A DNA stretch of 64,000 bases, from assembly GCA_032209605.1 (NCBI GenBank), contig JASFXZ010000032.1, positions 6,387,722 to 6,451,721 of the forward strand, written 5' to 3'. The stretch is from Mactromeris polynyma (lineage: Eukaryota > Mollusca > Bivalvia > Venerida > Mactridae). Positions 50,101 to 59,319 of the stretch are shown piece by piece (within the stretch, counting starts at the first letter, position 1; every line of letters begins with the position of its first letter). The notes below the pieces were generated by a model. It did not search any database. It had not been told where the DNA came from and saw only the letters and a list, made by a program, of their open reading frames with translations. Both the position numbers and the translations under genes were made by a program.

Positions 50101-52328
50101 TAACCTGTCACAAATTATGACCAATTTCCTTAACCAGAAGTTATAACCATATATGTATGATATTGGAAAACGGCTTTCCAAAATGCAGAGCAAACGATAT
50201 TAATGCAGCAAAGGGCCACAACTCCAGTGCGTCTGGGGTCATCTGGTTGGTTATCCAAATTGGCTAATATAATAACCCAAACAATATTGTCACCAAGTTT
50301 GGTAAAGATTGGACAAAGTTTTTTCACGACAGTGTTAACAGTGCCAACAGTGTTGCCATTGCAAAGGGCAACTACTCTAACTTGAACTTGGCAATCTAAC
50401 TGATTACCAAACTTGGATGATATATTTAGCAACTAAATCTTCCTACCAAGTTTGGTGAAGAAAACCATTAGCAATTAGGAGAAACTGAGACAATATTGTC
50501 CAATATTTTTTTTAGTTTTCAAAATAATGTATGTTATAGTAAGTCTGACTAATCATTTGAAGCATTGAATATAAGCATCTAGAACAGAGGGGAGATAATT
50601 AGTGTTGCAAGAAACTGGGTTAGTAAAAAGATCAGGTTACAAGGTACGTCATAACATGTGATAACAATGAGTGAATAGTAAGCAATCAAATTTTATAAAA
50701 TGGAAATTCATAGAAATTCGGATACACAAACATAGTATCCAATCAAATTCATCAGCTTGTTTAAATTAAAAACATCTTGATAAAATACATTATAAGCAAA
50801 GTATATCATTATGATAAATTTGGGACAGTGAAAGAAACTTAATGTTATTAAACAATATAAACAAACATACAGTCAAGTTTTATTTTATGAGATGATATTC
50901 GAAGATAGGCTGAATAGTAAAATGAATATAAAAATTCAGCCAAAAATATGAAAATCTGCAGCATTTTACACAAAACAAAATTATTTACAATATAAATGTT
51001 AGTATTTTAATATTAACTAAAGCTATCATTGAAAGTTATAAAAGATCACATCTTTTAATTAACAGGAATACTAAACATTAGTAGATAAAGTACTATGTTA
51101 CACACTGAAAAACACACGTGGTATTCCCCATCTAGACTGGACTCTTCAGAAATTGTTCCAGTCTTCACAGTAACCCACAAGCCTGATACTTGTAACTTTA
51201 ATATCGGGCTAGCACAAATTCCCGAGTGCTAGCCCAAACAGGCAAGTGCTTAATTTTAGTGAATCTACTTTTTAGGAAATGGGAGAAAAAAATGAAAAGC
51301 ATCTGTGACTTGAACAAACTGTATACAAACATAATTGTGACCATCTGTTTTAACACCTTAGTGTTATATATGTTCGGGCTAGAAATAAATGATTTGGGAC
51401 TAATGGTTTGGCTGAGTAACTTGCCAAAATGGGCCAATGATCTGAAAAAATTATTGCAAAGCCTGATTGTTCTTCTTCATAAAATGTAAAATGTTCACAG
51501 TAATTTACCACACCAAATGAATTTTATTTGTAAAGGTGGGCAACCAATGTTTAGTGAACATGGCTCTCTTGATAAAATGTAAGTTTGAAATGATAAAATA
51601 GTAATTAAGTATTAAAGATATCTCAAACCAAAGGGAGGGGTAATAGATTTGTCAAGAAACAAAAATATGAAAGGAAAAAACTTACATAATCAATCACATG
51701 CTTTGTGGATATGTCAGGCAAATGGTAATTAATTAATCTTTAATTTAAATTAAATGTACAAATGCATGAACTATTATTTTCGCTTGACTGAGTATTTGTA
51801 GCTGATGGTATAAAAAATATGAATCCAACCAATTGTATTGTATAAATATTTAAGGAGAAGATCTATGAAAATCATCTCAAAAAAAATTGCAACACTACAA
51901 AAAGTGCCTCATAGGAAGATACTGTACTTCAGTTGAATAAATACAGAAAAAAATATTTTGAAAGGTGGCACATTCTTCGACCAAAGTATTTACCCTGTAT
52001 AAAAGATCATTATGAATTTGGCTCTTAAAAGCATATTATACCCTTTCTATTCAAATCATGGCCCCACTAGTAGAGATTTCTGTTTGATGATCAAAATCGT
52101 TAATTAACAGATCTGTGTTAATTAAATAACAAAAAAATAATTATATAATGTAAGGTATAACAATCTTGCGACATAAGTTTATCGCCATGTATGTTCATTA
52201 AGGCAAAGTTCTATGAGTTTAAATTCTAAAATCAGGCAAAGAATGCAAGGTAAAAGGGACAGAAAAGTCAGGTTTTTAAGTATTCAAACCTCTCGGTAAT
52301 GTGGATCCAACAGTGCATTGTGTTCCAT
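29000..52328 (-). CDS. NDRG: NDRG-family protein (N-myc downstream-regulated), 13 coding exons
   Basis: All exons below join in phase into 370 aa, close to the usual 350-390 of NDRG1-4. NDRG proteins are cytoplasmic alpha/beta-hydrolase-fold proteins linked to stress response, differentiation and vesicle traffic, and they lack hydrolase activity. Family landmarks: FTFHDIGLNH (74-83), YPTMDELAE, GFGVGSGANILARFS (150-164), PGWIEWG, TLMVVGDDSPH, SDCGGMPLEEQPGK and FRLFLQGMGY. The nucleophile-elbow position holds Gly154 (G-V-G-S-G), so the catalytic Ser is absent, as expected. The C-terminal tail is Ser/Thr-rich (NSSSKTSITSSTSILSHSE) and resembles the phosphorylated tails of vertebrate NDRGs. The start used here is Met in MEHNALLDPHYRE, but a splice acceptor 17 nt upstream and a second candidate first exon at 56.4 kb mean that other N-termini are likely. 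The paralogue number cannot be assigned. Confidence 0.95.
29255..29478. repeat. interspersed repeat with GACAGACGGACAGACAGGGC, copy 1
   Basis: Contains GGATAACTCCTCCAAACATT, ATGAATTGAATCCATCCATC, a GACGGACAGACAGG run and TTTATGCCCCTTCGGCATGC. Copies also lie at 41975, 47097 and 48843. Confidence 0.75.
30929..31373. mobile_element. hAT-like non-autonomous element with perfect 8-bp TSD
   Basis: The direct repeat GCATTTAT(A) stands at 30921 and 31374, immediately outside inverted ends AAGGGCTGTTGTTGAT and (reversed) TAGTGCTGTTATTGAT, which match at 13 of 16. The 445-bp body has TATCGATATATCG-type palindromic stretches near both ends. An 8-bp duplication and CTG-containing termini are typical of hAT transposons. 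It is in NDRG intron 12. Confidence 0.8.
31584..31671 (-). CDS. NDRG: NDRG exon 12
   Basis: Encodes ISDCGGMPLEEQPGKVCEAF and RLFLQGMGY. Acceptor ATATTACAG, donor TACA/GTAAGT, 3' phase 1. Confidence 0.97.
31830..32065. repeat. interspersed repeat ending GGGGGGCATAAA
   Basis: Runs from AAGAGATGTTTGTAAAACAT through GACCCCGTGACCCCAAAATC and a GGACGGACGGACAGACGG block to a CTTCTTCGAAGGGGGGCATA end. It is a relative of the GACAGACGGACAG family, and its layout is common in bivalve introns. Confidence 0.6.
32119..32218 (-). CDS. NDRG: NDRG exon 11
   Basis: Encodes CRTLMVVGDDSPHIDDVVDM and NGRMDPEDTDFMK. Acceptor TAATTTCAG, donor AAG/GTAACA. Confidence 0.97.
32334..32400 (+). mobile_element. tRNA-like SINE head, NDRG intron 10
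   Basis: AGCGGTCTAGGGGCAGAGCA resembles an A box and GGGTTTCAAATCC a B box of a tRNA promoter. No acceptor stem can form. A related fragment lies at 37215-37266. Confidence 0.6.
32713..33546. repeat. 19-bp minisatellite with a 45-bp higher-order region
   Basis: TACACTCAATACACTCATG is repeated over 834 bp with almost no base changes. From 33140 to 33461 the pattern becomes two 19-mers plus a truncated TACACTG, a 45-bp unit. TACACTG recurs eight times at exact 45-bp steps (33140, 33185, 33230 ... 33455). Since 19 is not a multiple of 3 and the unit has no stop in any forward phase, all three plus frames stay open. The reading frames are artefacts of the repeat. It lies in NDRG intron 10. Confidence 0.97.
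34612..34677 (-). CDS. NDRG: NDRG exon 10
   Basis: Encodes RSDLEMIRELDAMKKGTVRT and I. Acceptor TTTATTGCAG, donor AA/GTATGC. Confidence 0.95.
35019..35098 (-). mobile_element. tRNA-derived SINE, NDRG intron 9
   Basis: On the minus strand ATGGCACAGTGGTTTATGC is A-box-like and TGTGGGTTCAATCCC is B-box-like. The rest of the body does not fold as a tRNA. Confidence 0.65.
35596..35696 (-). CDS. NDRG: NDRG exon 9
   Basis: Encodes KTRWDNHDLVTVYRDYVKSI and NPQNLSLFIEAYL. Acceptor CTTATTACAG, donor AG/GTTGGT. Confidence 0.95.
36124..36201 (-). CDS. NDRG: NDRG exon 8
   Basis: Encodes MNSWYLWSGQMTNFTEEYLL and WHWFGT. Acceptor TTTCATAG, donor ACG/GTAATT, phase 0. Confidence 0.95.
36257..36433. mobile_element. 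MITE, CAGTAAAACCT family, NDRG intron 7
   Basis: Second copy of the 11933-12125 element, with inverted ends CAGTAAAACCTCAATAATG and AAGTGAGGTTTTACTG. The left flank is TA; the right flank has decayed to AA. Confidence 0.8.
36503..36597. repeat. 34-bp tandem repeat
   Basis: GAGCCAGATGACCATTTTA plus (G/T)CCAGGYGACCACTT occurs nearly three times. Confidence 0.8.
36982..37068 (-). CDS. NDRG: NDRG exon 7
   Basis: Encodes MKHPTRLDSLVLVNSTSTKP and GWIEWGYQK. Acceptor TTTACAG, donor AAG/GTATGT, phase 0. Confidence 0.97.
38588..38769. mobile_element. Tigger/pogo-like MITE, best-preserved copy
   Basis: A 182-bp element with inverted ends CAGTCAGACCACGTTTATTC and (reversed) CAGTTGGACCTCGTTGATTC, flanked by TA on both sides. 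Ends of this form are known from pogo/Tigger elements of the Tc1/mariner superfamily. It has no coding capacity. It is in NDRG intron 6. Confidence 0.85.
38889..38949 (-). CDS. NDRG: NDRG exon 6 (nucleophile-elbow region)
   Basis: Encodes VKRFIGFGVGSGANILARFS. The G-x-G-x-G replaces the G-x-S-x-G of active hydrolases. Acceptor ATATTTTCAG, donor TCT/GTGAGT. Confidence 0.97.
40167..40229 (-). CDS. NDRG: NDRG exon 5
   Basis: Encodes FLYPTMDELAEAVLTVADHF. Acceptor AACTATTTCAG, donor GC/GTAAGT. Confidence 0.97.
41975..42255. repeat. GACAGACGGACAG-family interspersed repeat, copy 2
   Basis: Contains CTCCTCCAAAATTTGGTAGA, a TCCATCCTTTCAAGAGATTG segment, GACAGGGTAACAATGTATGC and a GGTGGGGGTATAAAAA end. 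Confidence 0.7.
42637..42811. mobile_element. Tigger/pogo-like MITE, reverse orientation
   Basis: Same family as 38588, inverted, flanked by TA on both sides. Right end GAATAAACGAGGTCCGACTG. Confidence 0.75.
42838..42920. repeat. near-perfect fold-back (hairpin), NDRG intron 4
   Basis: GGTTCAGTGCAAGACTGTCC continuing TAACTCCTA is followed after a loop of about 10 nt (CATAAATACA) by its complement. The 29-bp core has only two differences, both G-U compatible in RNA, and pairing extends outward with a bulge. It starts 26 bp after the MITE at 42637-42811. Confidence 0.85.
44370..44700. repeat. GC-rich block with a 104-bp-spaced duplication, NDRG intron 4
   Basis: The GC content is visibly higher than that of the AT-rich neighbourhood. 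CTTAGGGAACCATACAGGCG plus TATAGCCCATGG at 44555 recurs as CTTAAGGAACCATACAGGCG plus TATAGCCCGTGG at 44659. No domain in any frame. Probably an inserted repeat of unknown family. Confidence 0.6.
45610..45730 (-). CDS. NDRG: NDRG exon 4
   Basis: Encodes ITCFQGFFSYPDMQQIMRHF and CVYHLNAPGMEEGAMNLKP. Acceptor TATGTTTCAG, donor GA/GTGAGT. Confidence 0.97.
46228..46327 (-). CDS. NDRG: NDRG exon 3
   Basis: Encodes SDDVETSYGNIHVAIQGDRS and KPAIFTFHDIGLN, the start of the hydrolase fold. Acceptor TTTATAG, donor C/GTAAGT. Confidence 0.97.
46376..46540. mobile_element. MITE-like repeat CAGGG-GTCAATAAG, copy 1
   Basis: The left end CAGGGACGTCAATAAGAGCC and the right end TTAGTGACAACCCTG are inverted relatives. 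The body has TACCCCCAGACCCCGCCTAC. Confidence 0.65.
47097..47262. repeat. GACAGACGGACAG-family interspersed repeat, copy 3 (truncated)
   Basis: Contains GCTGTAACTCCTCCAAACAT, TGGTGGATAGTAACTGAAAT and TATCTATCCATCCTTGAAGA. The GACAGACGG part is lost. Confidence 0.65.
47345..47442. repeat. 50-bp tandem duplication with internal palindrome
   Basis: GGGGTGGGGAATCYTGCACG plus TTACACTTGTCTGACAAGTT appears twice head to tail with one or two changes. Each copy holds ACTTGTCTGACAAGT, an almost perfect inverted repeat. Confidence 0.85.
47740..47880. repeat. repeat with CCCTTCAGCCAGAATCCTAA
   Basis: Shares GACCCTTCAGCCAGAATCC and CAACTCCAGGGTCAAATG with 39080, 54481, 60668 and 61269. Confidence 0.6.
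48016..48123 (-). CDS. NDRG: NDRG exon 2
   Basis: Encodes PTGPMEKLTHIELTDIQCQD and VKPRSFDSNASSIIIQ. Acceptor TTATTTCAG, donor CAG/GTAAAT, phase 0 at both ends, so it can accept different first exons. An internal Met (PM) is a possible start. Confidence 0.92.
48843..49127. repeat. GACAGACGGACAG-family repeat, copy 4, with expanded 12-bp tandem
   Basis: The GGACAGATGCAC/GGACGGATGCAC unit is expanded about six times at 49005-49075. The rest matches copies 1 to 3, ending GGTGGGGGCATAAAAA. Confidence 0.75.
50190..50480. repeat. interspersed repeat, CACCAAGTTTGGTAAAGATT type
   Basis: Contains GCAAAGGGCCACAACTCCAG, TGGTTGGTTATCCAAATTGG and two ACCAAGTTTGGT palindromic motifs (50293 and 50445). 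This wording is typical of mollusc intronic repeats. Family unnamed. Confidence 0.5.
51180..51480. repeat. repeat with GGGCTAGCAC hairpin, copy 1
   Basis: GGGCTAGCAC (51206-51215) and GTGCTAGCCC (51226-51235) form a perfect 10-bp stem with a 10-nt loop, followed by TTAGTGAATCTACTTTTTAG. A second copy lies at 59788 and a fragment near 62745. Confidence 0.7.
52290..52328 (-). CDS. NDRG: NDRG exon 1 (start codon used here)
   Basis: Encodes MEHNALLDPHYRE in phase with exon 2, but the donor (GAG/GTTTGA) is weak. An acceptor-like CTGTTTCATTTTGACAG lies 17 nt upstream, so this is probably an internal exon with the 5' UTR further away. The frame stays open up to that acceptor. Confidence 0.6.
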
Positions 52329-52448
52329 GTTTGTAGATCTCTCTTCTGTCAAAATGAAACAGGTGAAAATAAAACAACATCAAAACAACAAAACAACAAC
52401 ATCATCTCGTCTACAACATAATACAAGCATAACAAATTTGAACCATGT

Positions 52449-52740
52449 AATGAATACCGGTAAATCTCGGATTGAGTAAGTATTATACCGTACCACACTC
52501 AATGAATACCGGTAAATCTCGGATTGAGTGTGACACTAAGTATTATACCGTACCACACTCAATGTATACCGGTAAATCTCGGATTGAGTGCGACACTAAG
52601 TATTATACCGTATCTAACTCAATGTATACCGGTAAATCTCGGACTGAGTGTGACACTAAGTATTATACTTTATCACACTCAATGTATACCAGTAAATATT
52701 GGTTTGAGTGTGACAATAGGCATAATACCGTATCATACTC
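52449..52740. repeat. 60-bp minisatellite just upstream of NDRG exon 1
   Basis: Five units of 60 bp (the first 52) each read AATGWATACCGGTAAATCTC, GGATTGAGTGTGACACTAAG, TATTATACCGTAYCACACTC. Divergence grows towards the right end. 60 is a multiple of 3, so a 20-residue peptide repeat appears open (52472-52855), with no sign of being a gene. Confidence 0.92.
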
Positions 52741-54257
52741 GGCCAACAACAAAATAACTGTGTATTTGTTACACCAACTGATCACTTTGTTTCTAATGAT
52801 CATCAATTTCATGATCAATAAAAAGAAACATATGTTTCGTATGTTTCAACAATAAGCTCAATTTAATACCAATGATCATAGACTCAGTGATCCAATGAAA
52901 TACAAGATGTATATAATTATTTTTCATGGGTTTCACCAATGATCACTGTATCATACATGTCCCCTACTTCCATCGGATACATGTCACCAGTTTTACTGAA
53001 CCCCATTCCATGAAAATTTTCCCTTTTAATGATGGCATTTTTTTTCTTTTATAAAAAACTCAGAACTAAGTTGCCTCAAAGAAATCTTTCAGTGAGTGTC
53101 AACAAATACACAGCAGGTAAACAACAAATCACATGTTATTTTGTCACATGATTATTTACCAAAATAAATGTGGTACAAATCAATACCACCATCTATAATT
53201 CATCTGCACTTTGAGAAATCATTTCATTGTATAGGAGATTGCGCAGCAAATCTTGGCACAAAAATAACATTAACCCCTGCACTTGTTTGGACATATTTGC
53301 GGGTACTATAACCCTGCTTAAAAATTCCCCTAACACCAAAAATAAACTAAGGCAATTCTTGTAAGATTGATTGAAATATGTCCACCTTGCATTGCTTAAT
53401 TTGTCAGGAAATAATATAAATTTGTCAAAACTGATAACTCTTTGGTCACCAAGCATAAAAATAATGCAGTTTTGCCCCCCCCCCCCCTCCGAGAATCAAA
53501 TCACACGAGACATGTAAACAAAACCTTGAAAACTTTTATTACCCATCTTTATGACCACGTTACATGCTGAATTAAAATTAGAATTAAGTATAACATCAAT
53601 TAACATACTAAACATGGTTAAACTGAACTTTTTTTGGAAAAAAAATGCTTAATTTGGACAGCAAATAAATTAATTCCTTGAGGGCAGCAAACCATAGCAT
53701 AAGAGAGATGATACCATTCACTGAACTATGTACATATAGATGGTATAATATATATATTTCATGTTTAACAGTTATAGGACTTTGATAGCAATTACCTTAA
53801 TTAAGAGAGGTAAAACGTTTAACAAAAATGGCAATAAAAGTATATTTTTCTTTATAAACATCGCGAGCTTTTCGACCACAGTCTGACAAGCCGTTGTGAT
53901 CAATTCGAGTGACCATCGTGAAAGGTTGAAGGTAATATCAGTTAATCATTGTCAGAAAAGATTTATATACTTGAAAGGTAGGTCAAGAAATGAATTAACA
54001 TTGTTTCCACTAAAGTTCATGGCCACAAGCATTCAAGGGTTTGCATTGTCAACATACCATATAAACAAATAGGCCAAGAGATTCAGACGCAAACATGGTC
54101 ATTGTTTGATCCGTAATGTATTTCCAGATTCAGTCAACTAGAGCTCGACACCCTTATCAGTCTGAAAATTATTTCATTTGTTGACAGTAAAAATTTCCAT
54201 TTTGTATTGGACCAAATCAGCTTTAACCAGACATGGCAGGCAGCCAGACACCATTTG

Positions 54258-54421
54258 CAGGGGGGTCAATAAGAATCGGGATCCAGTACAATTACCCGGC
54301 AACTTAAGCATCATCACCCAGCTACTTTTCTTGTATGAATGGTCATAATAAAAGGGAGTACCCCCAGACCCCGCCTAGTTTCAGTGACTTCCCTGCTAAT
54401 TAAGATTTAGTGACACCCCTG
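54258..54421. mobile_element. MITE-like repeat CAGGGGGGTCAATAAG, copy 2
   Basis: Same family as 46376, with ends CAGGGGGGTCAATAAGAATC and TTAGTGACACCCCTG. Confidence 0.7.
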
Positions 54422-55206
54422 AATTTGGTATAAAAAATCTGTATAAATAAGGATTCTGGGTTAAGGATCAATAAAGGTAGTTGGGCAATAAAATGGTTAA
54501 ATCCAGTTAAAAAATTATCAAAAGGACCCTTGAGATTCAGCCCTAACTGAGACCCCTGTATTGGGTACAATTTTATAACACCAGAAAGTTAAAATACAAG
54601 TTCTTTGAACCATTATTTACTAACAAATTCGGTATATAGTTTTACTCATTGTTTTGCCCAAACAAATATGCACATCATACATGAAAGTATTATATATTTT
54701 TATGATAAAAGGTCAACAACTAAATTTTTTTCATGTGACAAAATTGACAAGTGAGACTGTCAAGTTTAGGCCATTACACATGTATCAAAGAGGCAGCTGT
54801 CAACTGTGGTCATTTACCATAAAAGTGACCATTGTTAATTACCATAGAAGTGACCATTGTTTATCAATTTGCGAAGAATACCCTGAAGGCAAAATTTAAC
54901 GTAAACAGGCTAAAGATAAGACATAAATATTCCTGCATGTCAAGATAGACTTGTTTGTTTGTATGATGAATGCATTGACAGAATCTGACTGATGTCCACT
55001 GTCTGTACAAGTATGTTGACGAGCGTAAACAAACATATATGTTGTTGTGTGGCTAACCCCGTTTTTCATCAAACGGTCAGTTGATCTAACAACTGATTCG
55101 GGGTTACAAACTAGTACAAACTTGCCGTTACACAAGCAACATACGACTCAGAAAGGAGGACAAATGACTCGATACATTATCTTCAGTTTGATAGTCACGG
55201 AGAACG

Positions 55207-55282
55207 TGCTACACACCTAGGGATCAAACCTACAATTTCTTGATTGGCTGCTGTGTGCTCTACTGACTGAGCAAACTGGGCA
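55207..55282 (-). mobile_element. tRNA-derived SINE
   Basis: On the minus strand TTGCTCAGTCAGTAGAGCAC (A-box region) and GTAGGTTTGATCCCTAG (B-box region) have tRNA spacing, but the stems do not pair. Confidence 0.65.
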
Positions 55283-56342
55283 GGGTATACACATCATTAT
55301 AACTAACAGATACATTTTCTTGTATTGTTTAACAATGCATGCGACTGTATGAGGACTATTGTATGTCTACACCGGTTTGACCTTGACCAGATAGATGTTG
55401 AAAAATTCCCCCCTTTTGCTTGAAGTTCCCTCTTTCAAAGGCCTTGAACCCCCTTCCCCTTAAAGCAGAGTGAGGGCCCTGTGCCCCCCCCCCCATTATA
55501 ATATGACAATATTTTGTGACCAAAATTATTTTTCGAAAAATGTGTAATGGCACCAACTTGAGTTAAATAATATTTAAACTGCCCTGCCAAGGTTTCATTT
55601 ACTGACATCCAACATAAATATAGATTGAATTCAGACTGGTATTAAATTCAGATATTTTCTTTTTGCTAAATGTCTCCATAGCAGAACTAGGACACTATGG
55701 TAGAGGTTTTTCATGACAGAGCAGTTTTAAAAGCACCATGGTACACAATCTGCTGCAATAATCCAAAGGCTGGTACTGGTTCTACATTGTATTAAAAAAA
55801 AAACAGACTAAAACTGTGCTGAATTGCTTACACAACAGGCAATGGAGGTGCTCGACAGGAACATTTTTACACGAAATAAATCAACAAAATATTGATGGAA
55901 GAGATAAGCAGATTATGACCACAACAGTTACATACATACCTGTGCTGCAAAGCAATCAACTATTATGATATATAAAAGCATTCACAAATACAAAAAATGC
56001 TGTGGTATAAAGATGTGTTACTGAACTATCATGGACGACAGGCATAAATACTCACAATTTGAAATAAGCATTTTTACATTACTATAAGTTATATAAGTGA
56101 CGACCATTGAATATTTTCAGTAATACAGCAGTTACTGTTCTGCTTGCAAAGTTCTAGCATCAGAAAATTGTGTGTTTAACAAAATTTCCATGACAAATCT
56201 GCAAGCAAATCAGTTTAACAGCAAACAAAATATAAGGTACAAAACAACACCAAATTTTTAATTCATGCTGCCTTTGCCAATACCAGTGACCTTGCTAGTT
56301 AAGTAGTGACCTCGAACTTTCACCTTAACTTTCTATACACAC

Positions 56343-56393
56343 CTCTTGAAGCTGAATAGTGAATATTTCTCCATTTTTGACTGAATTATCCAT
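56343..56393 (-). CDS. candidate alternative first coding exon of NDRG
   Basis: ATG plus 16 codons encode MDNSVKNGEIFTIQLQE and end at GAG/GTGTGT in phase 0, which fits exon 2 (phase 0). Spliced directly to exon 2 this would give a protein of 374 aa. It cannot be spliced in frame to the 52.3-kb exon through that exon's upstream acceptor. A CpG-richer stretch lies about 450-700 bp upstream (56830-57060). There is no homology support for the short peptide. Confidence 0.35.
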
Positions 56394-56829
56394 AACTTCT
56401 TTTTTTGACATCCAGGTCGGGATTTCTCAAATCTTGGATGGTATGTGATAACAACAACAACGACAACAACTTTTCGCCACAATGTCGCAAAATAACACAG
56501 ATTTTTTTCCTTAGAATTTCAGTTTACAAGTTGGCATGTTTTCAAAAAATTACAAATAATACATTCAGGTTATCGTTTCAATGTTATTGTTTAAGTTTCG
56601 TTCAAAAGTACAAATCTCAAACCTGAGTGTCCACTAAATTTTATCCCAATTATACAAACAAATTGTTATATATTATAATTTACACAATTCTCATTCGTTA
56701 AAAAACCCTAAGCAAAACTGAAATCCAATCATTTGGTGTAACACAGTTTTCAAAACAAAGTACATGTGCACAGATGATTTGACTTTTAAGGTATGTCCTA
56801 CGATTGTCTTTGACAATATACCTACATAC

Positions 56830-57060
56830 ACTGTGACGGTATGTCGCGTGATGTTACACTGTCAACGGGCTACTATCATTCGTCGCCTGTCATTCGTGAC
56901 TACAGTTTAATGTATAAACAGTTGCTGCTAAATACGCACTTGTCATAAGGTAGCGACAGAATATAAATTATTGTTGGTCGAGGTTACATTCTTCGAAGAG
57001 TTTATTTTTCTAGAAATCTAAGAATTGACGTATTACGCTATTCTACGTGACTATTTCGCA
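56830..57060. promoter_or_regulatory. CpG-richer segment, possible NDRG promoter
   Basis: GACGGTATGTCGCGTG, CAACGGGC, TTCGTCGCC and TTCGTGAC lie close together in otherwise CpG-poor DNA, upstream (minus sense) of the candidate exon at 56.4 kb. No TATA box seen. Confidence 0.3.
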
Positions 57061-58023
57061 ATATGTTTAACATTATTTGCGACAATGAATTTGTACATAC
57101 AACTGTGCAAAATCATGCAGTTTACCAAATGCTATGTCATCATAATGATATATTTATTATAAAAAAGTTAAAATGGAAGTGATTTACTAAGGTAAGAGTC
57201 TATTATTTTACCCCCAGATTCAGCATCTTTCATGAAACATTACTAAATTTTTCTGACACATCATTAAAAAATTATTAACCGAGCTTTGCTGCTGAGACAA
57301 TATCAAATGAAAAGTGTGCATCAGAGGAGGTTTTGTAAGAACTATTGTAACCAATACCGGTAATAATCTGAGACTGAGTAAAAATAATTTTCTACTACAT
57401 CCAGAACTTTTAGTTTAGGCTATCCTTAAAAAACTGTTTGTTTGCAGTTACGCGACGGACTCATGAAAATTGCTGCGACTCAATTTATTTTTCAAGTTCA
57501 TCGCTGAAAATAATTTTAAAAAACCTCCCTACCTACCCACAGTTAAAATTCTAGGTCATGTTACAATGCAAACAAACAATTTTCTAAGGATCATTTGGTA
57601 ACTTATACATAGTTTAAAAGCAAAGAATGAAATTGTATTTAATTAATTCGGGTTTATTTTAAAATGTTTTTAGAATAATTTTTATTATATGTCACTAGAT
57701 TGAATGAAATTTACAGTAAAAAGTATGGGAGAAATGCGATCAGACTAATTTCTTAAAATACAATAATGTAAAGTTGGAAGATTGATGTCATTCATGACTT
57801 GCATAATCAGGAGATTCACTAATTGATATTCAATAGAATGACTGTAGCAATCAGAAATATAATATAACTATTTTTTGGGCCGGTCTGTTGGACACATTAC
57901 TTTTTACGATTTTAAGTAAGATTTTTAGACAAGCAATATATAATACAGAGATGGCAAAAACTTCACAGCCTATTTTAGTGGGTTGGGTGAAGTACTGCAA
58001 CACTTTTTAGGTTGGCCTAAGCG

Positions 58024-58729
58024 GTGGTGATGGATAATCAGAAAAATTTCATAATCGATTATCGGATCAGTTTGAAAACTCATAATTGATAATCGAATCA
58101 GAAATAATCCAAATATTTAGCTTTTTAGTGTAAGTATAATGCTGACAGTTTAATTCATTTATACAAATTTATTTATCACATTTTAGCTACATTTAACATC
58201 AATGGGGTTTTACATTACTCTTATATCAAAAGAACATTTTATCATTCAATAAATATTTGACTACTATTGACTAGATGTTTTGTACATGTATTGACTAGGA
58301 TTAAGATTTGAAGTATATCCGGGTTTATAACTTGAAAATTTGAATATATACTCAAAGCCATTAATAACGCAACTAAAAATTGTCAGCATGGAGACACTAT
58401 AAAGAAATAATTATATTTTAATTCTGAAACACAATTTCCTAAACTTAATATTAATTACTAGATATGAATACTAAGGCTATAGATTTCTTTATTAACAATG
58501 ATTTACTCATTTCTAATAATTTAATGCTTATAACTCATGGAACAAAATTGAAGGCTATTAAAATGAAGTTGCGTTTTTAATGGCGTTAAGTATAATATCA
58601 TCTTATTGAAATAACACTTCAGTCAAAATTTCAGGTTATAATTGATTATTGTTGTTCATGATCGATTGTTTCGACATCAGATGTCTAGCAACAATTTTTC
58701 GATTATTTTCGATAATCGTGCCATCACTA
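58024..58729. mobile_element. hAT-like element with 7-8 bp target duplication
   Basis: CTAAGCG at 58017-58023 and 58730-58736 flanks a 706-bp segment whose ends (TGGTGATGG and, reversed, TAGTGATGG) are inverted. Both subterminal regions carry ATAATCGATTATCG-type motifs. No transposase frame remains. Confidence 0.7.
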
Positions 58730-59159
58730 CTAAGCGCCATTTTAGTCTCACTGTGGCCAGAGCTTTTTTACAAATTTTATTCTCAGAGTCAAATTGATAT
58801 TAAATCAAGTTTTTATATTTCATTCTTTGCATTTCAAAAGTATTTTGAATCCGATACATACCAGTAACCCAAACAACAACAAATTCATACTACTTAAGTA
58901 AGAAAAGAAAACAGCCTCCAAAATTAATGCGGATTTAATTAATTGAACATTGAGCTGTAACATCTTGAATATTACATGTAACACTGCCTTCTTAACTCTT
59001 GCTAAATGTTTTAAGTCAGAATTCAAGTTTTATCATATATTAATCAACATTGCGCTTGAGCAAATGCCAAGGGAAGTAACTCAAATATAGCAAAATATAA
59101 TATATAAGGAGTTACATCCCTTTAAATATACTTGCATACAAATGATTCATGTTGTAAAA

Positions 59160-59319
59160 CAGTCTGACCTCGTTTATTCGACAACCTTCTATTCGAATAA
59201 TCAGTATCATCCGAAATAGATATCAGGTCCCGTTGTATCTGAAATGTGCTATTCGAAACCAGGTATTATTCTAAATAAAATTTCGGAACCAACGAATTTG
59301 AATAAACGAGTTCTGACTG
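59160..59319. mobile_element. Tigger/pogo-like MITE, copy 4
   Basis: Ends CAGTCTGACCTCGTTTATTC and TGAATAAACGAGTTCTGACTG. The right flank is TA. Confidence 0.8.

Noticed and set aside
52472..52855. 127-residue frame with 20-residue internal repeats
   Set aside because: A by-product of the 60-bp minisatellite; a second frame is open over the same units.
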